From contig NZ_VDTC01000007.1 in NCBI RefSeq assembly GCF_007672725.1, positions 41,255 through 105,254 of the forward strand: a DNA stretch of 64,000 bases, given 5' to 3'. Numbering within the stretch: position 1 is the stretch's first letter; each line of letters begins with the position of its first letter. The DNA comes from Corynebacterium aurimucosum ATCC 700975 (GTDB lineage: Bacteria; Actinomycetota; Actinomycetes; Mycobacteriales; Mycobacteriaceae). The notes under the pieces are model-generated. The model was not told the origin of the DNA, ran no database searches, and saw nothing but the letters and a program-made list of their open reading frames with translations. The position numbers and the translations under genes are program-made. Shown piece by piece: positions 25,235 through 34,164 of the stretch.

Positions 25235-26749
25235 ATGCGCACTGTGTATCACTACGTCAACGGAGAAACGTTTGAAGGGACGTCGGGCAATACCCAGCCC
25301 GTGCTGAATCCTTCGACCGGCAAGGAGCAGGCCGCGGTGGCCTTGGCGAACAAGGCCGACGTGGACAGCGTCATTGCGGAATCCGCTAAGGCCCAGCCGG
25401 GTTGGGCGGCGCTGAACCCGCAGAAGCGCATCCGCATCATCATGGAGTGGATCCGCCTCATCCATGCCAACATGGATGAGCTGGCCACCCAGCTCTCCCT
25501 CGAGCACGGCAAGACTTTCCCGGATGCCAAGGGAGACGTGCTGCGCGGCGTCGACGTGCTGGAATTCGCGCTTGGCGCCCCGCACCAGCTCAAGGGCGAG
25601 TACTCCTCGGAGGTTGGCACCGGCATCGATACTTACTCGCTGCGCCAGCCGCTCGGCGTGGTAGCGGGAATCACCCCGTTCAATTTCCCGGCCATGATTC
25701 CGCTGTGGAAGGCAGGCCCCGCCCTGGCGGCGGGCAATGCCTTCGTGCTTAAACCCTCCGAGCGCGACCCCTCCGTACCGGTTCGCCTGGCGGAGCTCTT
25801 CATTGAGGCCGGTGGCCCCGCTGGAGTTCTCAACGTTGTGCACGGCGGAAAGGAGGCCGTCGATGCCATCCTTGATTCCGACACGATCAAGGCCGTGGGC
25901 TTCGTTGGTTCCACGCCGATTGCACAGTACATCTACGAGCGCTGCGCGGCGACAGGCAAGCGCGCCCAGTGCTTCGGCGGCGCAAAGAACCACGCCATTG
26001 TGCTTCCCGACGCCGACATCGACGCCACCGCCGACGCCATCGTGGGCGCTGCCTTCGGCTCCGCCGGTGAGCGCTGCATGGCGCTGTCCGTCGTGGTTCC
26101 GGTGGGGCAGGAGACGGCAGACCGCCTGCGCGATGCCATCCTGGCAAAGATTCCGGAGCTCAAGGTGGGCCACTGCCTCGACCCAGAGGCCGACTACGGC
26201 CCATTGGTCACCGCGGAGGCGCGCGACCGTGTCCACCGCCTTATTGCGGAGGGCGTGGAAGCAGGCGCAACATTGCTTACCGACGGCCGCGAGTTGGACA
26301 TGTCTGACAAGACTTTCAACGAGGATTCTCTCGCGGATGGCTTCTATTCCGGTCCGAGTTTCTTCGACAACGTCACCGCCGACATGTCTATCTACAGCGA
26401 GGAGATCTTCGGCCCTGTGCTGGTCATGGTCCGCGCCGAAACTCTGGAAGAGGCTGTTTCTTACCCGAATGACCATATGTACGGCAACGGCGTCGCCATC
26501 TTCACCCAGAACGGTGGCGCGGCCCGCGACTTCTGCAAGAACGTTCAGGTTGGCATGGTGGGCGTCAACGTCCCGATTCCGGTGCCGATTGCCTACCACA
26601 CCTTTGGTGGCTGGAAGGCCTCTGGTTTCGGCGACCTCAACCAGCACGGTCCGGATTCCTTCCGCTTCTACACCAAGACTAAGACCGTCACCTCGCGCTG
26701 GCCTAGTGATGACTCCGCAGGTCCCCAGTTCACCATGCCGGTCATGTAA
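25235..26749 (+). CDS. mmsA: Methylmalonate-semialdehyde dehydrogenase (CoA-acylating)
   Basis: 504-residue aldehyde dehydrogenase that turns methylmalonate or malonate semialdehyde into propionyl- or acetyl-CoA, CO2 and NADH. The MMSDH hallmarks are present: GITPFNFPAMIPLWK, LKPSERDPSVP, and the catalytic Cys in GSAGERCMALSV. The C-terminal GVNVPIPVPIAYHTFGGWKASGFG segment is typical of this subfamily. A GAAGGAGA site lies before the ATG. It is cotranscribed with mmsB (12 bp gap), completing the end of valine breakdown. Confidence 0.94.
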   Translation: MRTVYHYVNGETFEGTSGNTQPVLNPSTGKEQAAVALANKADVDSVIAESAKAQPGWAALNPQKRIRIIMEWIRLIHANMDELATQLSLEHGKTFPDAKGDVLRGVDVLEFALGAPHQLKGEYSSEVGTGIDTYSLRQPLGVVAGITPFNFPAMIPLWKAGPALAAGNAFVLKPSERDPSVPVRLAELFIEAGGPAGVLNVVHGGKEAVDAILDSDTIKAVGFVGSTPIAQYIYERCAATGKRAQCFGGAKNHAIVLPDADIDATADAIVGAAFGSAGERCMALSVVVPVGQETADRLRDAILAKIPELKVGHCLDPEADYGPLVTAEARDRVHRLIAEGVEAGATLLTDGRELDMSDKTFNEDSLADGFYSGPSFFDNVTADMSIYSEEIFGPVLVMVRAETLEEAVSYPNDHMYGNGVAIFTQNGGAARDFCKNVQVGMVGVNVPIPVPIAYHTFGGWKASGFGDLNQHGPDSFRFYTKTKTVTSRWPSDDSAGPQFTMPVM

Positions 26750-26761
26750 GGAGAGAACACA

Positions 26762-27649
26762 ATGACGACTATCGCTTTCATCGGATTGGGAAATATGGGC
26801 GGCCCCATGGCCGCCAACCTGGCGAAGGCTGGGCACGAGGTTCGCGGCTTCGACGTCGTGGAAGAAGCCCGGGACCGTGCCGCCGAGCAAGGGATCACCA
26901 TCATCGAAACCGCGGAAGAAGCCGCGAAAGGCGCCGAGGTAGTGTTTACCAGCTTGCCCAACGGTGGGCTGGTCAAGCAGGTGCTCGAATCGGTCCTCGC
27001 AGCAAACGAGGACGCGAAGACCTACGTTGATGTCTCCACCATCGCGGTCGCGGAAGCTCGCGAGCTCGCGGACACCGTGAGCAAGGCAGGCTCCGCCTTC
27101 CTTGATGCACCGGTCTCCGGTGGCATCGCCGGTGCCGCCGCGGGAACGCTTGCCTTCATGGTCGGCGGCACAGCCGAAGACTTTGGGAAGGTCAAGCCGC
27201 TGCTCGACATCATGGGCAAGTCCGTCACCCACTGCGGTGACATCGGCAACGGCCAAGCAGTCAAGGCATGCAACAACATGATCCTCGCGGTCCAGCAAAT
27301 TGTGTTGGCTGAAGCCCTCGTCCTCGGCGAGCGCTTGGGCCTAGATCACCAAGCCTTCTACGACGTCGTTTCCAACGCCACCGGAAACTCGTGGTCGCTG
27401 TCCGTCAACGCCCCCGTCCCGGATATCGTGCCGAGCTCGCCGGCCAACAATGACTTTAAACCCGGCTTCGCCTCTGCCCTCATGCTTAAGGATCTCAAGC
27501 TGGCCATGGCCGCGGCGGAAGACACCAAGACCGACACCGTCCTGGGCCGGATTGCGGAGGAGCAGTACGCCTCCTTCGTGGATGAAGGCCATGGCGGACT
27601 TGATTTCTCCGCCATCATCTCCGAGGTCCGTTCCAAGGGTGCCTCTTAG
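26762..27649 (+). CDS. mmsB: 3-hydroxyisobutyrate dehydrogenase
   Basis: 295-residue beta-hydroxyacid dehydrogenase oxidising 3-hydroxyisobutyrate to methylmalonate semialdehyde. It has the N-terminal NAD motif IGLGNMGGPMAANLAKAGH, the substrate motif DAPVSGGIAGAAAGTLAFMVGG (about 115-136), and the catalytic lysine in GNGQAVKACNNM. It receives the product of the hydrolase at 13844 and passes it to MmsA next door. The gene ends 4 bp before the convergent TetR gene. Confidence 0.93.
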   Translation: MTTIAFIGLGNMGGPMAANLAKAGHEVRGFDVVEEARDRAAEQGITIIETAEEAAKGAEVVFTSLPNGGLVKQVLESVLAANEDAKTYVDVSTIAVAEARELADTVSKAGSAFLDAPVSGGIAGAAAGTLAFMVGGTAEDFGKVKPLLDIMGKSVTHCGDIGNGQAVKACNNMILAVQQIVLAEALVLGERLGLDHQAFYDVVSNATGNSWSLSVNAPVPDIVPSSPANNDFKPGFASALMLKDLKLAMAAAEDTKTDTVLGRIAEEQYASFVDEGHGGLDFSAIISEVRSKGAS

Positions 27650-27653
27650 AAAA

Positions 27654-28235
27654 CTAGGGCGCTGGGTTGCCATCAAGGATGCCTTGCAACAGCGGGGCAT
27701 AGTACTCGATGAGCTCCTCGGTTGAGAAGGCCGCGAACTCGGTATCACCGAAGCGCCGCATGAAGGACAAGCCCATGAGTAGGGCCAGCGCGGATTGGGC
27801 TCGCAGCTCTGGCGAAGGTGAGTGGCGTCCGGATTCTTCACGAATCCGCGAGGCCAAGACCTCCAGCAAGTCGGATTTAATTCTCTTACCAATGGCTCCG
27901 AGCGTCTGATAGTCCCCGCTTGCGACCGAAATCGTACGGGCCATGGAGTATGGGGCGTTATGCGGCGCGGTGAGGGTCTCCACCACCGCGGTGCGGCCTA
28001 GCTCGCTGAAAGGGCCGGCAAAGAGCGCCGCCGAGGAAGCGGTGAAATCCACCGTTGCCTCAAAAAGCCCTTCCTTGTTGTGGAAGTGCTTCACGATCAG
28101 CGCGACGGACACTTCCGCTTTTTCGGCGATGTCCTTCATCGACACCTGGGAGAAGGACCGCTCACTGAAAAGCTCGCGTGAGCACTCGAGAATCCTCTCC
28201 CGCGTCGAGGCTGCTTTCTCTTCCATAGGGGACAT
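27654..28235 (-). CDS. TetR-family transcriptional regulator
   Basis: 193 residues with a helix-turn-helix at about 12-58 (RERILECSRELFSERSF, MKDIAEKAEVSVALIVKHFHNKEGLF). The C-terminal part is a helical effector domain. It lies between mmsAB (convergent) and the GntP permease (divergent, 75 bp), so it probably represses the permease and perhaps mmsAB. ATG starts at 28235 and 28226 are both possible. Confidence 0.85.
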   Translation of the reverse strand: MSPMEEKAASTRERILECSRELFSERSFSQVSMKDIAEKAEVSVALIVKHFHNKEGLFEATVDFTASSAALFAGPFSELGRTAVVETLTAPHNAPYSMARTISVASGDYQTLGAIGKRIKSDLLEVLASRIREESGRHSPSPELRAQSALALLMGLSFMRRFGDTEFAAFSTEELIEYYAPLLQGILDGNPAP

Positions 28236-28310
28236 GGTACCGGCGCCGCATGCGCAGGAAGGGCGATTCGTCCTCTTGCCTCAGATGACCAAGACTGTGA
28301 GGTAGAAACA

Positions 28311-29810
28311 ATGGTTATCTCATTCATCGGGGTGATTCTCTCCCTGATTTTCCTCGTCGTGATGGCCTATCGCGGGCACTCCGTGGTGGTCGTCGCTCCC
28401 TTCGCGGCGCTGATCGCGGTGCTCTTTTCCGGCGAGCCTATCCTGGCCACCTATACCCAGATCTTTATGCCGGCAGCCGGAAACTTCGTGACCAAGTATT
28501 TCCCGCTCTTCCTCTTCGGGGCAATTTTTGGGTACCTAATGACATCCACAGGGCTGGCCCGCTACCTAGCGCGCGGGATTACCGCGTTGTTTGGGCCTAA
28601 GCGAGCGATGTTCTCGACGGTCGTCGCCACCGCATTGCTTACCTACGGCGGTGTGTCCGCGTGGGTTGTGGCTTTCACCATCGTGCCCATCGCAACGGCA
28701 CTGTTTAAGGAATCCGGGATCCCCAAACGGCTCATGCCCGGAGCGATTGCCTTGGGAACCATCACCTTCGCGCTGGCCGGACTTCCCGGTTCGCCGCAGA
28801 TCCATAACGCCATCCCTACTAGTTATTTCGGCACCAACGTCTACGCGGCGCCGCTCTTCGGCCTCATTTCTTCCGCCCTCATGCTGGCGGCGGGAACCGC
28901 GTGGCTCGAATACCGCGTGCGAACCCTCCGCGCGAAAGGTGAGACGTTTGAGCCGCTCGATGCCGACGGGAAGGTCATCGAAACACCCGAGGGAATCGGC
29001 GACAGCGGGGAAGAAGCAAGTGTAGAAATCGGTGGTGAATCCTTCGACACCAACTCCGGTGGCCGGGTAGCCACCCACGCCAGGGCTGAAACCGAGCCTT
29101 CTGTCCAGGTGCAGGGTTTGCTGGGTCTGGTGCCCATCGCCGTTGTCATCGCGGTCAACTTCGCCATGGTCTACGGGGTGTCGAAAGTGCTGGACACCTC
29201 CTACTTAGCCGAAGAGAAATACGGCGAGACCAACCTCGATGCGCTGTTGGGCATCTGGTCACCGACGGTCGCTTTGGCCTGCGCGGTGTTCGTCATCGTG
29301 GCGATGTTCCCCAAGCGCGCCGCCGAGTCCATTAAGGAATTCTCCGATGGCGCCAAGAACGCAATCCTTCCGTGCCTCACCACCGCCTCGGAGGTTGGCT
29401 ATGGCGCGGTGATTGCCGCACTGGCTGTCTTTAGCGTGGTCAAAAGCAACATGATGGGAATCTCCGATAACGCCTTGGTGGTTTCCACAGTGTCCACCGC
29501 CGTCATCTCCGGCATCACAGGTTCCTCCTCAGGTGGTCTATCCATCACGATGCAGACCTTGGGAGACCAGCTCGCCCAGCTAGCGACGGAACAGGGCATC
29601 AGTCTTGAGTTGATGCACCGCGTGACCGCGATGGCCTCGGTATCTTTCGACTCCATGCCGCACAACGGCGCGGTGCTTACCATGCTGATTGTCTGCGGCA
29701 TGACGCACCGACTGTCCTATAAGGATGTTGCCGTGGTGACCATCATCATTCCGCTGGCAACGCTGGCGTTGATGCTCGGCGTCAACGCGCTCATCCCCGG
29801 CCTGAGCTAG
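28311..29810 (+). CDS. GntP-family permease
   Basis: 499-residue transporter with about twelve hydrophobic segments. GntP signatures include the N-terminal MVISFIGVILSLIFLVVMAY and C-terminal GITGSSSGGLSITMQTLGD followed by SFDSMPHNGAVLTML. A hydrophilic, acidic loop of about 60 residues sits mid-protein (about 215-275). Family members carry gluconate, hydroxybutyrate or other hydroxy-acids with protons. Beside mmsAB the likely cargo is 3-hydroxyisobutyrate or a similar acid, by inference. It ends 4 bp inside the convergent racemase gene. Confidence 0.85.
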   Translation: MVISFIGVILSLIFLVVMAYRGHSVVVVAPFAALIAVLFSGEPILATYTQIFMPAAGNFVTKYFPLFLFGAIFGYLMTSTGLARYLARGITALFGPKRAMFSTVVATALLTYGGVSAWVVAFTIVPIATALFKESGIPKRLMPGAIALGTITFALAGLPGSPQIHNAIPTSYFGTNVYAAPLFGLISSALMLAAGTAWLEYRVRTLRAKGETFEPLDADGKVIETPEGIGDSGEEASVEIGGESFDTNSGGRVATHARAETEPSVQVQGLLGLVPIAVVIAVNFAMVYGVSKVLDTSYLAEEKYGETNLDALLGIWSPTVALACAVFVIVAMFPKRAAESIKEFSDGAKNAILPCLTTASEVGYGAVIAALAVFSVVKSNMMGISDNALVVSTVSTAVISGITGSSSGGLSITMQTLGDQLAQLATEQGISLELMHRVTAMASVSFDSMPHNGAVLTMLIVCGMTHRLSYKDVAVVTIIIPLATLALMLGVNALIPGLS

Positions 29811-30817
29811 AGAAAGCGCGGGGCCGCGCTAGGCTCCGTGTGGCCCGCGCTTTCCACATAGGTTTCTCGCGCGGCAAGGTGCGGGTGCGCCAGAACGTCC
29901 TCGGGGGAGACGACCTCCGTGACGCAGGCGTCGCTGCCGCGGAAGATATCGATCCATTCCGCTTGTGTCTTTTCCGCGAAGCGCTGCGCGATGATCTCCT
30001 TCATGGCCGGCCAGGCATCGCGGTCATCTTGTTCGTAGCCGCTTAGTTCCTGTTCAAGCCCCAGGCCTTTCACCATGAGCGCATAAAACTGCGGTTCGAT
30101 GGCGCCGGCGGCCATCCACTTTTCATCAGCTGTGCGGTAGACGCTATAAAACGGTGCACCTCCGTCTAGAAGGTTGGTCCCGCGTTCCTGCCATTGGCCT
30201 TCGGCACGGAAGGCATGCAGCATGGCGGTGAGGTTGGCCGCGCCGTCGACAATAGCGGCATCCACCACGCAACCACGGCCGGTGTTCTTCGCCTGCAGGA
30301 CGCCCGCGAGAAGGCCTGTCACCAGGTACATCGAGCCGCCGCCAAAGTCCCCGAGAAAGTTAACCGGTGGAACGGGAGTGCCGTCGCTGCCAGCGATGGG
30401 ATGCAGCGCACCGGAGACCGCGATGTAGTTGATGTCGTGACCGGCGGTGTGGGCCAGCGGGCCGGATTGGCCCCAACCGGTGATGCGTCCGTAGACCAGC
30501 GCCGGGTTTATCGCCTGCGCCTCCTTAGGGCCTAGGCCTAAGCGCTCAGCCACGCCGGGGCGGAAGCCTTCGATGAGGATGTCCGTTGTGGTCAAAGTTT
30601 CGCGCAGCTTGTCGACGTCCACCGGGTCCTTAAGGTCCGCCTCTAGAACCTCTTGCCCGCGGTAGAGGATGCTGTGCGGGACCGCGGCGGGAGGATTACC
30701 TGGGCGGACCACGCGGGTGACCTGTGCACCCATGTCCGCAAGCATCATCGCAGCGAAGGGGCCGGGGCCGATGCCGCCGAGGAAAAGGACTGAAATGCCG
30801 GTGAGGGGAGAGCTCAT
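29807..30817 (-). CDS. Alpha-methylacyl-CoA racemase (CaiB/BaiF family), short at the C-terminus
   Basis: 336 residues. It epimerises the 2-methyl centre of acyl-CoAs. Seen: VLFLGGIGPGPFAAMMLADMGA at the N-terminus, VYGRITGWGQSGPLAHTAGHDINYIA containing the His-Asp of the racemase site, and NFLGDFGGGSMYLVTG. The protein stops at APRFL, while the family usually continues for roughly 25 residues after this point. The truncation coincides with the 4-bp overlap with the convergent permease. Racemisation would make both stereoisomers of methyl-branched acyl-CoA usable by the neighbouring pathway. Confidence 0.85.
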   Translation of the reverse strand: MSSPLTGISVLFLGGIGPGPFAAMMLADMGAQVTRVVRPGNPPAAVPHSILYRGQEVLEADLKDPVDVDKLRETLTTTDILIEGFRPGVAERLGLGPKEAQAINPALVYGRITGWGQSGPLAHTAGHDINYIAVSGALHPIAGSDGTPVPPVNFLGDFGGGSMYLVTGLLAGVLQAKNTGRGCVVDAAIVDGAANLTAMLHAFRAEGQWQERGTNLLDGGAPFYSVYRTADEKWMAAGAIEPQFYALMVKGLGLEQELSGYEQDDRDAWPAMKEIIAQRFAEKTQAEWIDIFRGSDACVTEVVSPEDVLAHPHLAARETYVESAGHTEPSAAPRFL

Positions 30818-30875
30818 GGTGACCTACCTAAAGGTGTACGGATTTCTGGCCAATCGTACCGTGAGGTGGGTCACC
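30818..30875. repeat. Inverted repeat flanking the 5' leader of the racemase gene
   Basis: GGTGACCTACCT (30818-30829) and AGGTGGGTCACC (30864-30875) pair at 11 of 12 positions, 34 bp apart, directly before the racemase start. It could be an operator pair or a leader stem. Confidence 0.4.
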
Positions 30876-30892
30876 CGACAAGGGCGTGAAAA

Positions 30893-32524
30893 CTAATCCG
30901 CCACAAGTGTTTCGATGGTCAGCTCCGGGTGCTCCTTCTCAATGAAGGCCAGTTTCCACTTATCACCAAAGAGCGCGATGAGCTCGCCGTCGGTGCGGGT
31001 AAAGATCTCTACGCCGCGCTGGCGGCCCAGTTCGGGCGCGGATTCGGCGTCGGTACGGCGGGCCACCGAGTAGGGGATGGGCTCGGTGATGGTCTCCACG
31101 TTGTACTCGACCTCCATGCGAGCCTGCATGACCTCGAACTGCATGGGGCCCACCGCAGCCATGACCGGGGCGGCATCGCCACGCGTATCGTTGCGCAGAA
31201 TCTGGACCACGCCTTCCGCAGCCAGCTGGTCCAAGCCCTTGCGGAAGGCTTTGTAATCACCCAAAGACTTCGCGCGCAGGATGCGGAATGCCTCCGGCGC
31301 GAACTGCGGCATGGGCTTGAACTGCACCTTCTTGCCCGTGTAAATCGTGTCACCTGGTGCCAAGGAACCGGCATTGACCAAGCCCACAATGTCACCCGGG
31401 TACGCCGTGTCCACGGTGTCACGCGTGCGGCCGAAGACCGTCAGGGCGTACTTAGTGGAGAAGCTGCGCCCAGACTGCGCATGGTTGACCTGCATACCGC
31501 GCTCAAACTCGCCGGAGACCACGCGCATGAAGGCCAAGTTATCGCGGTGCTTGCGGTCCATGCCCGCCTGCACCTTGAAGATGACGCCCGCGAAGTCATC
31601 GGTGACCTCACGTACCTCGTCGATGGCGGAGGTAGCGGCCTCGATGGCCTGGGGATCTGACTCGCGCGAGCGCGGAGCCGGGGCGATGGCGCACAGCGTA
31701 TCCAGGATCTGGTGCACGCCGAAGTTCAGCATCGCGGAGGCGAAGATGAGCGGGGAGGTAACACACTGCTCGAAGAGCTCCTGGTCGTGCAGAGCGCCAT
31801 CGGCTGCCAGCAGCTCTGCTTCCTCCACGGCTGTCTCCCAGGCGTCCTCTTCCTTCGCGGCTGCATCCTCGGGCGCGTAGTGCTCCTCCGGGGCGATGGT
31901 GGAACCGCCGGCGGTGCGCAGGAAGTGCACGTATTCATCGGCCTCGCCGTCATCGTTGATGTGGGCCAAGCCGCGGAAGTCGCCGGCAATACCCACCGGC
32001 CAGTACAGCGGGGTGGGCTGCAGCTGGATTTCGTTGACGATTTCGTCGACAAGCTCCAGCGGCTCCCGTCCCACGCGGTCCCACTTGTTGATCACCGTGA
32101 TGATAGGCAGGCCGCGGGCCTTACACACGCGAAACAGCTTGAGGGTCTGGGGCTCGAGGCCCTTGGCGGCGTCGATAAGCATGACGGCAGCATCCACCGC
32201 CGTGAGCACGCGGTAGGTATCCTCCGAAAAGTCCGCGTGGCCCGGGGTGTCCACCAGGTTGATCATGTAGGGCTCGCCCTCGTGACCCTCGGGCGCGTAC
32301 TCGAACTGCAGGGCCGAGGAGGCCACGGAAATGCCGCGTTCCTTCTCCATCTCCATCCAGTCAGAGACCGTGGACTTGCGGTTGCCCTTGCCGTGCACCG
32401 CGCCAGCTTCGTTGATGACGTGCGCGTGAAGTGCCAGCGCCTCCGTCAGCGTGGACTTACCAGCATCCGGGTGGGCGATGACAGCGAATGTGCGGCGGCG
32501 GGAAGCTTCGGAGGCAATACTCAT
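30893..32524 (-). CDS. prfC: Peptide chain release factor 3
   Basis: 543-residue translational GTPase that recycles release factors 1 and 2 from the ribosome. G1 is AHPDAGKST (residues 17-25), G2 KERGISVASS, G3 DTPGHADFSEDTYR and G4 NKWDR. The RF3-specific RNDTRGDAAPVMAAVGPMQFEV segment lies in domain III. Length matches the family (about 530). It precedes the racemase with 75 bp between; the SDR gene upstream ends 24 bp before its start. Confidence 0.95.
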   Translation of the reverse strand: MSIASEASRRRTFAVIAHPDAGKSTLTEALALHAHVINEAGAVHGKGNRKSTVSDWMEMEKERGISVASSALQFEYAPEGHEGEPYMINLVDTPGHADFSEDTYRVLTAVDAAVMLIDAAKGLEPQTLKLFRVCKARGLPIITVINKWDRVGREPLELVDEIVNEIQLQPTPLYWPVGIAGDFRGLAHINDDGEADEYVHFLRTAGGSTIAPEEHYAPEDAAAKEEDAWETAVEEAELLAADGALHDQELFEQCVTSPLIFASAMLNFGVHQILDTLCAIAPAPRSRESDPQAIEAATSAIDEVREVTDDFAGVIFKVQAGMDRKHRDNLAFMRVVSGEFERGMQVNHAQSGRSFSTKYALTVFGRTRDTVDTAYPGDIVGLVNAGSLAPGDTIYTGKKVQFKPMPQFAPEAFRILRAKSLGDYKAFRKGLDQLAAEGVVQILRNDTRGDAAPVMAAVGPMQFEVMQARMEVEYNVETITEPIPYSVARRTDAESAPELGRQRGVEIFTRTDGELIALFGDKWKLAFIEKEHPELTIETLVAD

Positions 32525-32548
32525 GCGGGCTAGTTTAGCCGCTGGCTG

Positions 32549-33406
32549 TTACCACTCCACATTGAGCTGGCGGCCCAAATCATCGAAGACGCGCCGCGCC
32601 ACCGAGAGCTTCTTCGCAATCGGCCTCTGCAGGCCTGGCTTGCGCTTGTTGTTGTAGTACTCGCCGGAATTGAAATGGATGCCCGGAGTGCCGCTGAGGA
32701 AATAAGCAAGGTTCTCGCCGCCCTTGTCCGCCTTGCCCAAGAAATGCTTGGCTGCAGTGGTCGAATACAGCTTGCTCGTCCTACTCGTTGAGTTCTGCCC
32801 GAAGCCAGTATTCAACACGCCCGGGTGGAAGGCCACGGAGGTCAGACCGTGCGAGTCGAGGTAGCGGGTCAGAAGAATATCGCCCAACTTGGCATTGCCG
32901 TAAGCGCGCTCCGCGGTGAATTTTTCAAAGGTGTTTGGGTCACCGGGATCGAAAGCGGAATACAGGACGTTGGCCAAAGAGGCGGTCTGCACCACGGTGG
33001 CATCGCTGGCCCGCAGGGTATCGCGCAATAAAGAGGTCAGAAGAAAAGGCGCCACAACGTTGATCTGCCACGTGCGCTCGAAGCCATCGGCGGTGGCGAA
33101 GGGGCCGTCGAACATGCCGCCGGCGTTATTGCCCAAGGCATCGATCTGCGAGTACTGGCTTAGCTCTTCCGCGAGACGGCGAACTTGGCCCAAAGACTCG
33201 TAGTTGGCCACGTGAAAGGCCGCACCAACTTCTTCGGCTACGGCCTGCGTCTTTTCCGGGTTCCGGCCCACGAGCACGAGCGAATCCTGCGGGCGGCGCT
33301 GGTGAAGGATGCGGGCAGCGGCCGCGCCCACCCCGCTCGAAGCACCGGTAATGACAATTGTTCGAGGGTCATGATTAGAAGGCAGGTTCTTGCTCGCGCG
33401 GCTCAT
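32549..33406 (-). CDS. Short-chain dehydrogenase/reductase
   Basis: 285-residue Rossmann oxidoreductase with TGASSGVGAAAARIL (residues 19-33) for cofactor binding, NNAGGMFDGPFAT in place of NNAG, and an ERAYGNAKLGDIL segment as YxxxK. The Arg/His-rich cofactor site suggests NADP. The pattern resembles retinol-dehydrogenase-like actinobacterial SDRs. Substrate unknown. Same strand as prfC and pth, but with gaps of 24 and 41 bp. Confidence 0.8.
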   Translation of the reverse strand: MSRASKNLPSNHDPRTIVITGASSGVGAAAARILHQRRPQDSLVLVGRNPEKTQAVAEEVGAAFHVANYESLGQVRRLAEELSQYSQIDALGNNAGGMFDGPFATADGFERTWQINVVAPFLLTSLLRDTLRASDATVVQTASLANVLYSAFDPGDPNTFEKFTAERAYGNAKLGDILLTRYLDSHGLTSVAFHPGVLNTGFGQNSTSRTSKLYSTTAAKHFLGKADKGGENLAYFLSGTPGIHFNSGEYYNNKRKPGLQRPIAKKLSVARRVFDDLGRQLNVEW

Positions 33407-33447
33407 ACTTGGACAGTGTAGGGCGTTGAGCGCGGCCGCGCCGGGGT

Positions 33448-34125
33448 TTATTTCGACCGGGAATGGATTTCCTGCTGGGCCTTGTTGAGGCCCTCAGCCA
33501 CGATGAGGCGTGCAGCCTCGGCGGCGGTAGCGATGGTGGAATCGAGCTCAGCGCTGGCGTCGACAGGCGCGAGCACCCAGTCCGGGATGGAGCCACCCTT
33601 GGGCGGGCGCCCGATACCCACACGCACACGCAGGTAATCGCGCGTGCCCAAGCGCTCGCTCAGCGACTTCAAACCGTTATGGCCATTCTCGTTGCCGCCC
33701 TTCTTAATGCGCACCTTGCCGGCGGGTAGGTCGAGCTCGTCATGGATGACGATGATGTTTTCTGCCGCAACCCCCAACTGCGCGGCCAAGGGTGCGATGG
33801 GATCGCCGGAGAGATTCATGTAGGTGTGTGAACGCAAAGCCACGACCTTCGTGCCCCCGAGCTCGAGCTGTGCGACGCTGAGCTGGTGCCCGGTGACGGG
33901 TTCAAGCATGTCGCCAGATTCGGCGAGGAGATCATCCACCGCCATGTACCCCACGTTGTGACGGGTCGCGGCGTATTTCGCGCCGGGATTGCCTAAGCCT
34001 ACGATGAGCCACTTAGCGCTTAAATCGGCTGGATTTAGTCCAGGGGTGACTGCCTTTTTCGTCTTCTTCGGCGCAGCCTCAGCGCTGCCAAAGAGGCGGG
34101 TGAAAAAGTCACGGATGGCGGACAC
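33448..34125 (-). CDS. pth: Peptidyl-tRNA hydrolase, copy 1, N-terminally extended
   Basis: 225 residues; the enzyme core begins near residue 38 (KWLIVGLGNPGAKYAATRHNVG). It cuts peptidyl-tRNA ester bonds to recycle tRNA. The catalytic His is in TRHNVG. Asn in MNLSG, Asp in HDELDLP and GNENGHNGLKS complete the site. About 37 basic residues precede the core and are absent from the second copy at 43514. It diverges from the nitronate monooxygenase gene. Confidence 0.92.
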   Translation of the reverse strand: MSAIRDFFTRLFGSAEAAPKKTKKAVTPGLNPADLSAKWLIVGLGNPGAKYAATRHNVGYMAVDDLLAESGDMLEPVTGHQLSVAQLELGGTKVVALRSHTYMNLSGDPIAPLAAQLGVAAENIIVIHDELDLPAGKVRIKKGGNENGHNGLKSLSERLGTRDYLRVRVGIGRPPKGGSIPDWVLAPVDASAELDSTIATAAEAARLIVAEGLNKAQQEIHSRSK

Positions 34126-34164
34126 AACAACTCCCTTGATGGTTTTTCTTTAGGCTGGGGGACC

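Noticed and set aside
25169..27298. 709-codon open frame on the minus strand
   Set aside because: It lies entirely antisense to mmsA and mmsB, both with clear family motifs. High GC at third codon positions keeps the opposite strand open; the translation shows no known domain.
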